A stretch of DNA of 64,000 nucleotides, taken from assembly GCA_017431515.1 (NCBI GenBank), contig JAFRKV010000048.1, positions 1 to 64,000 of the forward strand, written 5' to 3'. The stretch's first letter is position 1; every line of letters begins with the position of its first letter. Below the pieces are notes generated by a model, which was given only the letters and a program-made list of their open reading frames with translations, did no database searches and was not told the origin of the DNA. Shown here in pieces: positions 52,919 through 62,276 of the stretch. This stretch comes from Lachnospiraceae bacterium (lineage in GTDB: Bacteria > Bacillota > Clostridia > Lachnospirales > Lachnospiraceae). Made by a program: the position numbers and the translations under genes.

Positions 52919-55009
52919 ATGCATTATCGTGAGATCAGGACAAAACAGAATGAAGAAATCCGGGAGCGCTATGACCTTTGCATGGAGCGGATCGGAGAAA
53001 TTCCGGACGAAGCGCCGGATACGCCGGAGGGCCGGTATTTCGGCAAAATGGCAGCGGTGCTGATGCAGACGGCGGAGATTCTCTCCCAGTGGGAAGCGGA
53101 TACCCTGTCCCGCCGCGACCTTGCGGTCTGCCGGGAATGGAATGAAAAGCTTTACGGCGACCTGAACGGGGCGGCCTATGACAGCTGCTATGCCAATCCG
53201 GATTTTGCGGCAAAGGAGCTGTCCAAGGACCTGGCCGGGATTCTCTGTTTTCTCGCAAGCGAGCTTTACGGTTTGATCCCGCTGGCGTTTGAAGGCCGCA
53301 TGGAGAGCATCACGATCCTGGCGGAACTGTACCTGGAGATTTACGGTGTGTTTACGGATGCGCAGGAGACCAGGGAGAAGGTTTCCGCAGAGACTTTGCA
53401 GGAGATTGTCCGGGCGCATTTTCATGACTACAGCGAGGTGCTCTCGGAGGAGGAGATCCGCAGCAAGGTGGATCCGGCGCTGGACTTTTTTACCGGGATC
53501 GTGCGGGAAGCGGATCTTTCGGATCCGGCTTATCTCTATCAATACGGCGCCTATATCGGAGAAAACGAAGAGAAGATCGCAGCGTTTTTACAGACCTTTT
53601 CCGAAGAGGAGATCTCTTCCATGGCTCGCACCTGGACGGAAGGATTTCGGATCGGTTTTGAGGTGACGGCAAAAGATCTTTCCATCAAACAGTATGTGAG
53701 CGTGGAATATCCCATCGGGTTTGAACGGATGGTGCGGGAAGCCTTCCAGCAGTTTGAAGCGATGGGGCTGACGCCGGTGGTATCCCGCGAAGCGGTGAGT
53801 TCCTTTCAGGGGCTCGGAAAGCCCGGGCGCGGATGCTACGGGACCTCCTTAAACCGCCAGTACGGCTTTGACCACAGGAATGATCAGACCTGGTATCTGG
53901 ACCGCGCGTTTACGGAGCGGCGGCTGGAAGCCATGACGGAGGCTTTCCGGAAATACCGGACCGAGGCGAAGCTGATGGCGGGGCCGGCTGTCATGGAGTC
54001 CTTCGGGGAAGCGGATTTTGACCCGCAGATCAAAGAGACGGCATCGAAGTTTACGGAGAAACAGAATGCGCTGAACGTCCGTTTCCGGAATGAAGCCGGA
54101 CGGATCACCAATGAGTTCATTCCCGGCGAGGAACGATCCTTTACCATCATTGCCTATCCGCTGCCCTCCATCGGACCGCAGTTTCCGGAGATCTTTAAAG
54201 AAACGGTGGCGGTCAATACGCTGGACTACGCGCTGTATCAGTCCATGCAGCAGAAACTGATCGACGTGCTGGATACCGGCGTCAAGGTCCGGGTGAAAGG
54301 GAAAGACAAAAACCGCACCGACCTGACCGTAGCACTGCAGACCTTAAAGGATCCCGCGAAAGAGACCCTGTTTGAAAACTGCGTGGCGGATGTGAACATC
54401 CCCGTGGGGGAAGTCTTTACCACGCCGCAGCTCCGTGGAACGAACGGGTTGCTGCATGTCACCAGGGTGTACTTAAACGGATTCCCCTTTGAGGATCTGG
54501 CCATCACCTTTACGGACGGGGAAGTCACGGATTACACCTGCGGCAATTTCACGAAGGAAGCGGACAACCGCAGTTATGTTTACGAAAATATCCTGGCGCG
54601 TCACGAGACACTGCCCATGGGGGAATTCGCCATCGGGACGAATACCACCGCATACCGCATGGCGCGGGAGTTTTCCATTGAAGCGAAGCTTCCCATCCTG
54701 ATTGCGGAGAAGACAGGGCCGCATTTCGCGGTAGGCGATACCTGCTATTCCCATGAAGAGGATCTCGTCACTTATAACCCTAACGGGAAAGCGATCATCG
54801 CGCGGGACAACGAGGTTTCGATCCTGCGCAAAACAGATCTGGAAAAAGCGTATCGGAATTGTCATACGGATATTACGATCCCGTACGACGAACTGGCGGA
54901 GATCACTGTCATCCGCGCTGACGGGAGCGAGGAGACACTGATCAGAGACGGCCGTTTTGTCGTGCCGGGGACGGAGGCTCTGAATGAGCCGTTGGAAAGG
55001 AGGGGCTAA
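52919..55009 (+). CDS. M29-family aminopeptidase with a long N-terminal extension
   Basis: This is a 696-residue protein. The C-terminal ~400 residues match the thermophilic aminopeptidase (M29) fold: NIPVGEVFTTP with E498, GEFAIGTN with E569, and TGPHFAVGDTC with H602 supply metal-binding or catalytic residues. Most M29 enzymes have about 410 residues, so about 280 residues at the N-terminus are extra. That part is helical, acidic and without a known motif, although the start (MHYREIRTKQNEEIRERYDLC) is coiled-coil-like. It probably trims N-terminal residues of peptides in the cytosol. The purE start codon shares a base with its TAA. Confidence 0.8.
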   Translation: MHYREIRTKQNEEIRERYDLCMERIGEIPDEAPDTPEGRYFGKMAAVLMQTAEILSQWEADTLSRRDLAVCREWNEKLYGDLNGAAYDSCYANPDFAAKELSKDLAGILCFLASELYGLIPLAFEGRMESITILAELYLEIYGVFTDAQETREKVSAETLQEIVRAHFHDYSEVLSEEEIRSKVDPALDFFTGIVREADLSDPAYLYQYGAYIGENEEKIAAFLQTFSEEEISSMARTWTEGFRIGFEVTAKDLSIKQYVSVEYPIGFERMVREAFQQFEAMGLTPVVSREAVSSFQGLGKPGRGCYGTSLNRQYGFDHRNDQTWYLDRAFTERRLEAMTEAFRKYRTEAKLMAGPAVMESFGEADFDPQIKETASKFTEKQNALNVRFRNEAGRITNEFIPGEERSFTIIAYPLPSIGPQFPEIFKETVAVNTLDYALYQSMQQKLIDVLDTGVKVRVKGKDKNRTDLTVALQTLKDPAKETLFENCVADVNIPVGEVFTTPQLRGTNGLLHVTRVYLNGFPFEDLAITFTDGEVTDYTCGNFTKEADNRSYVYENILARHETLPMGEFAIGTNTTAYRMAREFSIEAKLPILIAEKTGPHFAVGDTCYSHEEDLVTYNPNGKAIIARDNEVSILRKTDLEKAYRNCHTDITIPYDELAEITVIRADGSEETLIRDGRFVVPGTEALNEPLERRG

Positions 55010-55515
55010 TGCCAAAAGTAGCAATTATCATGGGGAGTGATTCAGACCTGCCCGTGATGGGAAAAGCAGCCGGTGTGCTGGAGGAACTCGGGATCGACTT
55101 TGAGATGAGGATCTTATCCGCGCACCGTGAACCGGAGGAATTTTTCGAATATGCAAAAGGTGCAGAGGAAAGAGGACTGCAGGTGATCATCGCAGGCGCC
55201 GGTATGGCGGCGCACCTTCCGGGAATGTGCGCGGCACTGTTTCCGCTGCCGGTCATCGGTGTGCCTCTGCAGAGCGGAAGCCTCGCGGGTGAGGATGCGT
55301 TGTATTCGATCCTGCAGATGCCGCCCGGGATTCCGGTGGCGACGGTGGCCATCAACGGCGGAATGAATGCGGGACTGCTGGCGGCGAAGATCCTTGCTGT
55401 CAACGACAGCGCTTTGCTTGCAAAGTTAAAGGACTACGCGCAGCGCAAAAAAGAACAGGTACAGGAAAAAGACAACAAACTGCAGGAAACGGGGTGGAAA
55501 GCATATGGATTATAA
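55009..55515 (+). CDS. purE: 5-(carboxyamino)imidazole ribonucleotide mutase
   Basis: This 168-residue class I PurE interconverts N5-CAIR and CAIR in purine synthesis. IIMGSDSDLPVMGKAAGVLEELGI and SAHREPEEFFEYAK are the signature segments, with GAGMAAHLPG and PLQSG following. It is coupled to the peptidase gene by a TAATG overlap and overlaps purM by 11 bases. No purK is adjacent. Confidence 0.95.
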   Translation: MPKVAIIMGSDSDLPVMGKAAGVLEELGIDFEMRILSAHREPEEFFEYAKGAEERGLQVIIAGAGMAAHLPGMCAALFPLPVIGVPLQSGSLAGEDALYSILQMPPGIPVATVAINGGMNAGLLAAKILAVNDSALLAKLKDYAQRKKEQVQEKDNKLQETGWKAYGL

Positions 55516-56530
55516 AAATGCCGGTGTGGACATCGAGGCGGGATACCGTTCGGTGGAATTGATGAAACAATATGTGCAGGGAACCATGCGTCCGGAGGTG
55601 CTGTCGGGGATCGGCGGATTTTCCGGTGCGTTTTCCGTGGACCGGTTTCGCAGCATGGAGAAACCGACATTGATCTCCGGAACGGACGGCGTCGGCACCA
55701 AGATCAAGCTGGCCTTTATTTTGAACCGGCACAATACCATCGGGATCGACTGCGTGGCGATGTGCGTGAACGATATCGCCTGCGCGGGGGCGGAGCCTTT
55801 GTTTTTCCTGGATTACATCGCCTGCGGCAAAAACTATCCGGAGAAGATCGCTTCCATCGTAAGCGGCGTGGCGGAAGGCTGCAAGATGGCAGGGGCGGCC
55901 TTGATCGGCGGCGAGACTGCGGAGCATCCGGGTCTGATGCCGGAGGAGGAATACGATGTGGCGGGCTTCGCCGTGGGCATCGTGGATGAAAAGAACATCA
56001 TCACGGGGGCAGACGTGAAAGACGGCAATGTGCTGATCGGACTGGCGTCTTCCGGGGTCCATTCCAACGGCTTTTCCCTGATCAGGAAAATCTTTACGAT
56101 GAACGAGGCGACGCTGAACTCTTATCACGAGACCCTGGGCAAATCCCTGGGGGATGAATTGCTGACGCCGACGAAGATCTATGTGAAAGCGCTGCGCGCC
56201 GTAAAGGACGCAGGGGTGAAGATCCTTGCCTGCAGCCATATCACGGGAGGCGGATTCTATGAGAACATCCCGCGCATGCTTCCGGAAGGGAAACATGCCG
56301 TGGTGGAAAAGGGAAGCTATCCCATCCCGCCCATTTTTACCATGATGGCGCAAAAAGGCAATGTGGAAGAAAAGGTGATGTACAACACCTACAATATGGG
56401 ACTCGGCATGATCGTGGCAGTGGACGAAAAAGACAAAGACCGTGCCTGCGAAGCGATCCGTTCTGCGGGAGACACGCCCTATATTGTCGGTCACATTGAA
56501 GACGGAGAAAAGGGAGTGACGCTATGCTGA
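55505..56530 (+). CDS. purM: Phosphoribosylformylglycinamidine cyclo-ligase (AIR synthetase)
   Basis: This 341-residue enzyme makes AIR with ATP. It has YKNAGVDIEAGYRSVELMK, GTDGVGTKIKLAF and GGETAEHPGLM, with a C-terminal HITGGGFYENIPRML. It overlaps purE at the start and purN at the end, so the block is tightly coupled. Confidence 0.96.
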   Translation: MDYKNAGVDIEAGYRSVELMKQYVQGTMRPEVLSGIGGFSGAFSVDRFRSMEKPTLISGTDGVGTKIKLAFILNRHNTIGIDCVAMCVNDIACAGAEPLFFLDYIACGKNYPEKIASIVSGVAEGCKMAGAALIGGETAEHPGLMPEEEYDVAGFAVGIVDEKNIITGADVKDGNVLIGLASSGVHSNGFSLIRKIFTMNEATLNSYHETLGKSLGDELLTPTKIYVKALRAVKDAGVKILACSHITGGGFYENIPRMLPEGKHAVVEKGSYPIPPIFTMMAQKGNVEEKVMYNTYNMGLGMIVAVDEKDKDRACEAIRSAGDTPYIVGHIEDGEKGVTLC

Positions 56531-57120
56531 GACTCACAGTCCTGGTTTCCGGCGGTGGCACGAACCTGCAGGCGATCATGGACGCGATCGATGCAGGGCG
56601 GATTACGAATGCCGGGATCGTTTCCGTGATCAGCAACAACCCGAAGGCTTATGCGCTGGAGCGCGCCAGAGCAAAGGGCATCCCGCAGCAGTGTATTTCG
56701 CCGAAGGATTATGAGAGCCGGGAGGCTTTTCACGAAGCGCTGCTTCAGGCGGTGACAGATTCCGCACCGGATCTGATCGTGCTGGCGGGATTTCTGGTGG
56801 TGATCCCGGCAAAGATGATCGAGGCATTTCGCGGGAAGATCATCAATATCCATCCGTCTCTGATCCCGTCCTTTTGCGGGGAGGGGTATTACGGCCTCAA
56901 GGTCCACGAGGCGGCTCTGGCAAGAGGCGTGAAGGTGACCGGTGCCACGGTGCATTACGTGGATGAGGGCACCGATACGGGGCCCATCCTTTTGCAGAAA
57001 GCAGTGGAAGTGAAAGAAGGCGACACGCCGGAGATCTTGCAGCGGCGCGTGATGGAACAGGCAGAATGGGTGATCCTGCCCCAGGCGATCGACATGATTG
57101 CAAACGGAAAGGAAATCTAA
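56524..57120 (+). CDS. purN: Phosphoribosylglycinamide formyltransferase
   Basis: This 198-residue folate-dependent enzyme transfers a formyl group to GAR. VLVSGGGTNLQAIMDAI at the N-terminus, NIHPSLIPSFCG with the active His, and the Asp in VDEGTDTGPIL are the catalytic parts. The start overlaps purM by seven bases. Confidence 0.95.
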   Translation: MLRLTVLVSGGGTNLQAIMDAIDAGRITNAGIVSVISNNPKAYALERARAKGIPQQCISPKDYESREAFHEALLQAVTDSAPDLIVLAGFLVVIPAKMIEAFRGKIINIHPSLIPSFCGEGYYGLKVHEAALARGVKVTGATVHYVDEGTDTGPILLQKAVEVKEGDTPEILQRRVMEQAEWVILPQAIDMIANGKEI

Positions 57121-57135
57121 AAAGGGGAGTATAAG

Positions 57136-58410
57136 ATGAAAATATTGATCGTAGGAAGCGGCGGAAGAGAGCATGCGATTGCGCAGTCTCTGGCGAAGAG
57201 CCCGAAGGCGGAGAAACTGTACTGTGCGCCGGGCAATGCGGGCATCGGACAGATCGCGGAATGTGTGCCCATCGGCGCCATGGAGTTTGACAAGCTGGCG
57301 GCGTTTGCAAAGGAGAACGCCATCGACCTGACGGTGGTCGGGATGGATGATCCGCTGGTAGGCGGCATCGTGGATGTCTTTGAAAAAGAGGGCTTAAGGG
57401 TCTTCGGACCGCGGAAGAATGCGGCGATCCTGGAGGGTTCCAAGGCGTTTTCCAAAGACCTGATGAAAAAGTACGGGATCCCCACCGCAGCCTATGAGAC
57501 CTTTGATGATCCCGAAAAAGCGCTTGCTTATCTGGAACAGGCCAAAATGCCTGTGGTGCTGAAGGCGGACGGTCTGGCGCTGGGGAAGGGTGTGCTGATC
57601 TGCAACAACCTGGATGAGGCAAAAGCAGGCGTGAAGGAGATCATGCAGGACAAGAAGTTCGGCAGCGCCGGCGATCATATGGTGATCGAGGAATTTATGA
57701 CCGGCCGCGAGGTTTCCGTGCTTTCCTTTACGGACGGCAAGACGATCCGGATCATGAGCTCCGCCCAGGATCACAAACGGGCGAAGGACGGGGACCAGGG
57801 CTTGAACACCGGCGGAATGGGAACCTTTTCCCCCAGCCCCTTTTATACAGAGGAGATCGACCGGATCTGTAAAGAGAAGATCTATCAGCCCACGGTGGAT
57901 GCGATGGCAGCCGAGGGAAGGCCCTTCACAGGCGTCATCTTTTTCGGCCTCATGCTGACCGCGGAGGGACCGAAGGTATTGGAATACAACGCGCGGTTCG
58001 GGGATCCGGAGGCGCAGGTGGTGCTGCCCCGGATGAAAAATGATCTGGTGGAAGTGATGGAAGCCTGCGTGGACGGGAAGCTGGATCAGATCACGCTGGA
58101 TTTTGAAGACAACGCGGCGGTCTGCGTGGTGCTGGCTTCGGAAGGATATCCGGTTTCCTATGAGAAAGGCTTCGTGATCAACGGGCTCTCTGCTTTTGAC
58201 AAAGAGGATCAGTATTTCTGCTTCCATGCGGGGACGAAGAAAAACGACGCAGGGGAATTTGTGACCAACGGCGGCCGGGTGCTGGGCATCACGGCGCTGG
58301 GAGAGACGCTGCCAAAAGCCCGGGAGAATGCTTACAAAGCCACGGAATGGGTGGATTTCCAGGGGAAATACATGCGGCATGACATCGGCAAAGCCATCGA
58401 GGAGGCGTAA
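57136..58410 (+). CDS. purD: Phosphoribosylamine-glycine ligase (GAR synthetase)
   Basis: This 424-residue ATP-grasp enzyme makes GAR. ILIVGSGGREHAIAQSLAKS opens the protein, and VLKADGLALGKGV and EYNARFGDPEAQVVLPRM are ATP-grasp motifs. AGGGGAG precedes ATG 57136. The block therefore encodes PurE, PurM, PurN and PurD; PurF, PurL, PurC, PurB and PurH are not here. Confidence 0.96.
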   Translation: MKILIVGSGGREHAIAQSLAKSPKAEKLYCAPGNAGIGQIAECVPIGAMEFDKLAAFAKENAIDLTVVGMDDPLVGGIVDVFEKEGLRVFGPRKNAAILEGSKAFSKDLMKKYGIPTAAYETFDDPEKALAYLEQAKMPVVLKADGLALGKGVLICNNLDEAKAGVKEIMQDKKFGSAGDHMVIEEFMTGREVSVLSFTDGKTIRIMSSAQDHKRAKDGDQGLNTGGMGTFSPSPFYTEEIDRICKEKIYQPTVDAMAAEGRPFTGVIFFGLMLTAEGPKVLEYNARFGDPEAQVVLPRMKNDLVEVMEACVDGKLDQITLDFEDNAAVCVVLASEGYPVSYEKGFVINGLSAFDKEDQYFCFHAGTKKNDAGEFVTNGGRVLGITALGETLPKARENAYKATEWVDFQGKYMRHDIGKAIEEA

Positions 58411-58413
58411 CAG

Positions 58414-59334
58414 ATGAGCCTGGCGGATCAGATCTTTATTGAGATGTGCAAAGACATCCTGGAGAACGGCAGCAGCACGGAGGGCGAGGAAGTCCGTCCC
58501 CATTGGGAGGACGGCAGCAGTGCCTATACCATCAAGCGCTTCGGCGTCTGCAACCGCTATGATCTCAGAAAAGAATTTCCGGCGGTGACCCTCCGCAAGA
58601 CCGCCATCAAAAGCTGCACGGATGAGATGCTCTGGATCTGGCAGAAAAAATCCTGCCATATTCAGGATATGGGAAGCCACGTGTGGGATGAATGGGCGGA
58701 TGAGAACGGCTCCATCGGAAAAGCCTACGGCTATCAGATGAGCGTCCGCCATTTTTACAAAGACATCACGGAGGAAAAACTGCGGAAGGCCTTCGGCGAT
58801 GCCTTTGCCGACCACGCGGAGAAGGCGGAGGGAGGTTACCGGATGGATCAGGTGGATCGCGTGATCTATGACCTCAAGAACAATCCCTTCAGCCGCAGGA
58901 TTTTAACGAACCTGTATGTCCATCAGGATCTTTCCGAGATGCATCTTTATCCCTGCGCTTACAGCATGACCTTTAACGTGACCCAGGAGAAGGGCAGTGA
59001 CAAGCTGGTGCTGAATGCGGTGCTGAATCAGCGCTCTCAGGATGTGCTTGCTGCAAACAATTGGAATGTATGCCAGTATTCCGTGCTGCTTCATATGATG
59101 GCGAGAGAATGTGATATGATCCCGGGGGAGCTCGTGCATATGATTGCGGACGCGCATATCTATGACCGCCATGTTCCGTTGATCAAAGAGCTGATCAGCA
59201 GGGAAACGCATCCGGCGCCGGATTTCTGGCTGAATCCGGAAAAGAAGGGATTTTACGAGTTTACCAAGGATGATGTGCGTCTGGACAATTATGTGACGGG
59301 TGAACAGATCAGGAATATTCCCATCGCGGTGTAG
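58414..59334 (+). CDS. thyA: Thymidylate synthase (ThyA)
   Basis: This 306-residue enzyme methylates dUMP using methylene-tetrahydrofolate. The catalytic Cys sits in HLYPCAYSMTFNVT, with NQRSQDVLAANNWNVCQYSVLLHMMA and HIYDRHV as the dUMP-binding parts. It starts three bases after purD and is followed by the reductase that recycles its folate product. Confidence 0.93.
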   Translation: MSLADQIFIEMCKDILENGSSTEGEEVRPHWEDGSSAYTIKRFGVCNRYDLRKEFPAVTLRKTAIKSCTDEMLWIWQKKSCHIQDMGSHVWDEWADENGSIGKAYGYQMSVRHFYKDITEEKLRKAFGDAFADHAEKAEGGYRMDQVDRVIYDLKNNPFSRRILTNLYVHQDLSEMHLYPCAYSMTFNVTQEKGSDKLVLNAVLNQRSQDVLAANNWNVCQYSVLLHMMARECDMIPGELVHMIADAHIYDRHVPLIKELISRETHPAPDFWLNPEKKGFYEFTKDDVRLDNYVTGEQIRNIPIAV

Positions 59335-59345
59335 GAGGTAGGAAT

Positions 59346-59855
59346 TTGATTGCAATAGTCGCAGTAGATCAAAACTGGGCGATCGGTTATCGTAACGACC
59401 TGCTTGCGCGGATCCCGGAGGATCAGAAGTTTTTTCGGGAGACCACGACCGGTGGCGTCATTGTGATGGGGCGCAATACCCTGGAAAGTTTTCCGGGGCA
59501 AAAGCCCCTCAAGGGTCGTACCAACATCGTTCTGTCGAGAAACAGAGAATACCGGCCGGAGGGTGCGGTTGTCGTGCATGACGGCACGGAACTGAAAGAA
59601 GAGTTAAAAAAATACACGGCACAGGAAATCTACCTCATCGGCGGAGAGCATGTGTACCGTGCGTTTTTGGATGATTGTGAAGCGGCGCTCGTGACAAAGA
59701 TCGACAGCACCTTTGTGGCGGATGTCTACTTCCCGAATCTGGATGTCGATCCGACGTGGGAGCTGGAGTCCGAGAGCACCGTACATACCTACGAAAATTA
59801 CAGGTATACGTTTTGTAAATATCGAAACAAAGGCTTTACCGACAGCTCGTACTGA
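59346..59855 (+). CDS. folA: Dihydrofolate reductase
   Basis: This 169-residue NADPH enzyme regenerates tetrahydrofolate. IAIVAVDQNWAIGYRNDLLARIPEDQKFFRE is the N-terminal substrate region, VIMGRNTLESFPG the NADPH motif, and IYLIGGEHVYRAFLDDC the second nucleotide loop. The start is TTG 59346, set by GGAGGT seven bases upstream. Its last 20 bases overlap the end of ilvN on the other strand. Confidence 0.94.
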   Translation: MIAIVAVDQNWAIGYRNDLLARIPEDQKFFRETTTGGVIVMGRNTLESFPGQKPLKGRTNIVLSRNREYRPEGAVVVHDGTELKEELKKYTAQEIYLIGGEHVYRAFLDDCEAALVTKIDSTFVADVYFPNLDVDPTWELESESTVHTYENYRYTFCKYRNKGFTDSSY

Positions 59856-60360
59856 TCGACTCGATCGCAACCGCACCGCCGCGGACGACTTCGATCTGAC
59901 GGAAGCTTTGCTTCAGCCGGGCGATCAGATCATTGTTGCGGCGTTCTGTCATCTTACATTCCAACAGAACGGCATCTTTCCCGTCATCTACCACATCTAC
60001 CACATCCGAGCCTTTATGAAAAACCTGGGCGATGTGAAACAGTTCATTTTTCGCTTCCGCATCTATCCCTGAGACCTTGACGAAAAGAATCTCTTTCATA
60101 TGGATCGGCACGTCGGTCAGGTCGATTACCTTGATGACCTCGACCATGGTGTTGAGCTGCTTTTTGATCTGCTCGAAGGTGATGTCATCGCTTGTGACGC
60201 AGATTGTCATGCGGGAGACCGTCTCATCCTCCGTCGTGCCGACGGTCAGACTCTGGAGATTATAGGATTTGCCGGAAAACAGACCGGAGACCTTGGCGAG
60301 TACACCGACCTGGTTTTCCACATATAAGGCGATCCAGCGGTTTGTCATCTGATTATTCAT
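59836..60360 (-). CDS. ilvN: Acetolactate synthase small (regulatory) subunit
   Basis: This 174-residue ACT-domain protein confers valine feedback on IlvB. WIALYVENQVGVLAKVSGLFSGKSYNLQSLTVG is the first ACT domain and the C-terminal half is the second. ATG 60360 has GGAGGG upstream on the minus strand. It follows ilvB by 22 bases. The 3' end overlaps folA by 20 bases. Confidence 0.94.
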   Translation of the reverse strand: MNNQMTNRWIALYVENQVGVLAKVSGLFSGKSYNLQSLTVGTTEDETVSRMTICVTSDDITFEQIKKQLNTMVEVIKVIDLTDVPIHMKEILFVKVSGIDAEAKNELFHIAQVFHKGSDVVDVVDDGKDAVLLECKMTERRNNDLIARLKQSFRQIEVVRGGAVAIESISTSCR

Positions 60361-60382
60361 GAAAGTAGTTCCCTCCAAAAAA

Positions 60383-62101
60383 TTACAGGATCATATCATA
60401 CATAGCGTTACCGGCCTTGACCATCGGCAGGACGAGCTCATCTGATGAGATGAGAAACTCGATCACGGTCGGGACGTCTGTATGCTGCTTTGCCGCTTTC
60501 AGCGCAGGCAGGATCTCTTCTTCTTTGGTGACCCGCAGGCCGTGCGCACCGTAGCTTTCCGCGAGCTTCACAAAGTCCGGCGTATAGGGCGGACAGGCTT
60601 CGTTCGGCCCTTTGCAGGCCTCTGGACAGTTCCTTCTGCGACGCAGACAAGTCCCTGCGTAACGCTTGCCGTAGAAGAGCTGCTGGAACTGCCGCACCAT
60701 GCCAAGGTACTGATTCTGGAAGATACAGATCGTGACCGGCACCTGCTCGATGACTGCGGTGGCAAGCTCCTGGAGGTTCATCTGGAAGCCGCCGTCTCCG
60801 GTGACACAGATCACGTCGGCATCGGGACAGGCGATCTTAGCGCCGATCGCAGCCGGGAAGCCGAAGCCCATCGTACCGAGTCCTCCGGAAGTGATCATAT
60901 GGCGCTGGTCGGAAAGGTCGGAGAACTGCGTCGCCCACATCTGATGCTGTCCGACGTCCGTCACGAGATATCCGGTCGGGAAAGCGGTATTTAACGTTTC
61001 TAAGATCATCTGCGGGTTCAGACCGCGATCCGAACGCATCGCAAGAGGATGTTCCTCCTCCCAGAAGCGGATCTGCTCCTGCCAGGAGACCGTATCCATC
61101 TTTTCCGCCCATTCGAGCATTTTTTCCAGCGCGAGACGCGCATCGGAAACAACGGGCACATCCACCACGACATTTCTCGAGATGGAAGAGGTGTCCACAT
61201 CTATATGAATGATCTGCGCTTTCGGTGCAAATTCATTCAAGTCACCGGTGATCCGGTCGTTGAAGCGCGTGCCGATGGAAAAGAGCACGTCGCATTCGCT
61301 GACGGCCATGTTGGCCGCATATTTCCCGTGCATGCCGCAGTTACCGACATAGAGCTCATGCGTGGTCGGGATCGCGCCCTTCCCTTTGACCGTCGTCACT
61401 ACAGGGATCCGCATGGTCTCTGCGAGCTGCGAAAGCAGTCCGTTGGCACCGGAGAGGTTGATGCCGCCGCCGGCCAGAATGAGGGGACGACGCGCGCTCT
61501 TCAGCAGTTTGTAGGCTTTTTTGAGCTGTCCGATATGGACAGAAGTGTTCGGCTTGTATCCCCGGATCGCGATAGACTCCGGATATTCCGGACTGCCGGA
61601 GGCGAGCTGGATATCTTTTGGAATATCGATCAGGACAGGGCCTGGGCGGCCGGAAGATGCAATATAGAATGCTTCTTTGAGAATACGCCCGAGATCCTCG
61701 CGCCTGCGTACCGTGACGCCGTACTTGGTCACAGAGCGCGTCATCCCGACGATGTCCACTTCCTGGAAGGCATCGTTTCCGATGAGAGAGAGCGGCACCT
61801 GTCCGGTGATGCAGACCAGCGGGATGTTATCGTAATGTGCATCCGCAAGACCGGTGACGATATTTGTCGCACCCGGTCCGCTTGTCACGAGACAGACCCC
61901 GACTTTTCCGGAAGCGGCGGCGTATCCTTCCGCTTCGTGGATCAGACCCTGCTCGTGCCGCGGGAGCACAAGCCGGATATCGTTTTGCTTGTATAGTTCA
62001 TCAAACAGATCGATCACGTATCCGCCGGGGTAGGCGAAGATCGTGTCAACCCCTTCTTCCAACAGGGCTTTCACAAAAAGTTTTCTGCCGGTGATGTCCA
62101 T
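60383..62101 (-). CDS. ilvB: Acetolactate synthase large (catalytic) subunit
   Basis: This 572-residue thiamine-diphosphate enzyme makes acetolactate for Val and Leu, or acetohydroxybutyrate for Ile. FAYPGGYVIDLFDELY carries the ThDP-activating Glu region, CLVTSGPGATNIVTGLADA the substrate site, and the C-terminal GDGGFQMNLQELATA the Mg-ThDP motif. A Cys-rich insert (C485-x6-C-x3-C-x6-C) lies in the region before PDFVKLAESYG that is usually short. The promoter is immediately upstream on the minus strand; no T-box leader is evident. Confidence 0.95.
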   Translation of the reverse strand: MDITGRKLFVKALLEEGVDTIFAYPGGYVIDLFDELYKQNDIRLVLPRHEQGLIHEAEGYAAASGKVGVCLVTSGPGATNIVTGLADAHYDNIPLVCITGQVPLSLIGNDAFQEVDIVGMTRSVTKYGVTVRRREDLGRILKEAFYIASSGRPGPVLIDIPKDIQLASGSPEYPESIAIRGYKPNTSVHIGQLKKAYKLLKSARRPLILAGGGINLSGANGLLSQLAETMRIPVVTTVKGKGAIPTTHELYVGNCGMHGKYAANMAVSECDVLFSIGTRFNDRITGDLNEFAPKAQIIHIDVDTSSISRNVVVDVPVVSDARLALEKMLEWAEKMDTVSWQEQIRFWEEEHPLAMRSDRGLNPQMILETLNTAFPTGYLVTDVGQHQMWATQFSDLSDQRHMITSGGLGTMGFGFPAAIGAKIACPDADVICVTGDGGFQMNLQELATAVIEQVPVTICIFQNQYLGMVRQFQQLFYGKRYAGTCLRRRRNCPEACKGPNEACPPYTPDFVKLAESYGAHGLRVTKEEEILPALKAAKQHTDVPTVIEFLISSDELVLPMVKAGNAMYDMIL

Positions 62102-62128
62102 AGTGGTTCCTTCCTTTCATTGCACTCT

Positions 62129-62157
62129 ATGATAAAGCAAATCAAGGGTTTCCGCAA
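62129..62157 (-). promoter_or_regulatory. ilvB promoter
   Basis: On the minus strand, TTGCGG (62157-62152) and TATCAT (62134-62129) are 17 bp apart, followed by AAAGGAAGGAAC before the ilvB ATG. The leader is too short for a T-box or attenuator. Confidence 0.55.
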
Positions 62158-62276
62158 CCAAATTATGGCGAAGGATACGTTACCTTTTCCTAAGAAAATA
62201 CTGTACAGAATAAAGATCCTGTTTTATCATTTACCAGAGAACGGAACGGAACGTCCGGAAGAGAGGTGGAGGTGAC

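Noticed and set aside
62158..62276. T-box or leucine leader for ilvB
   Set aside because: The ilvB promoter lies about 27 bases from its start codon, leaving no room for a T-box, and no Leu/Val/Ile-rich leader peptide is seen.
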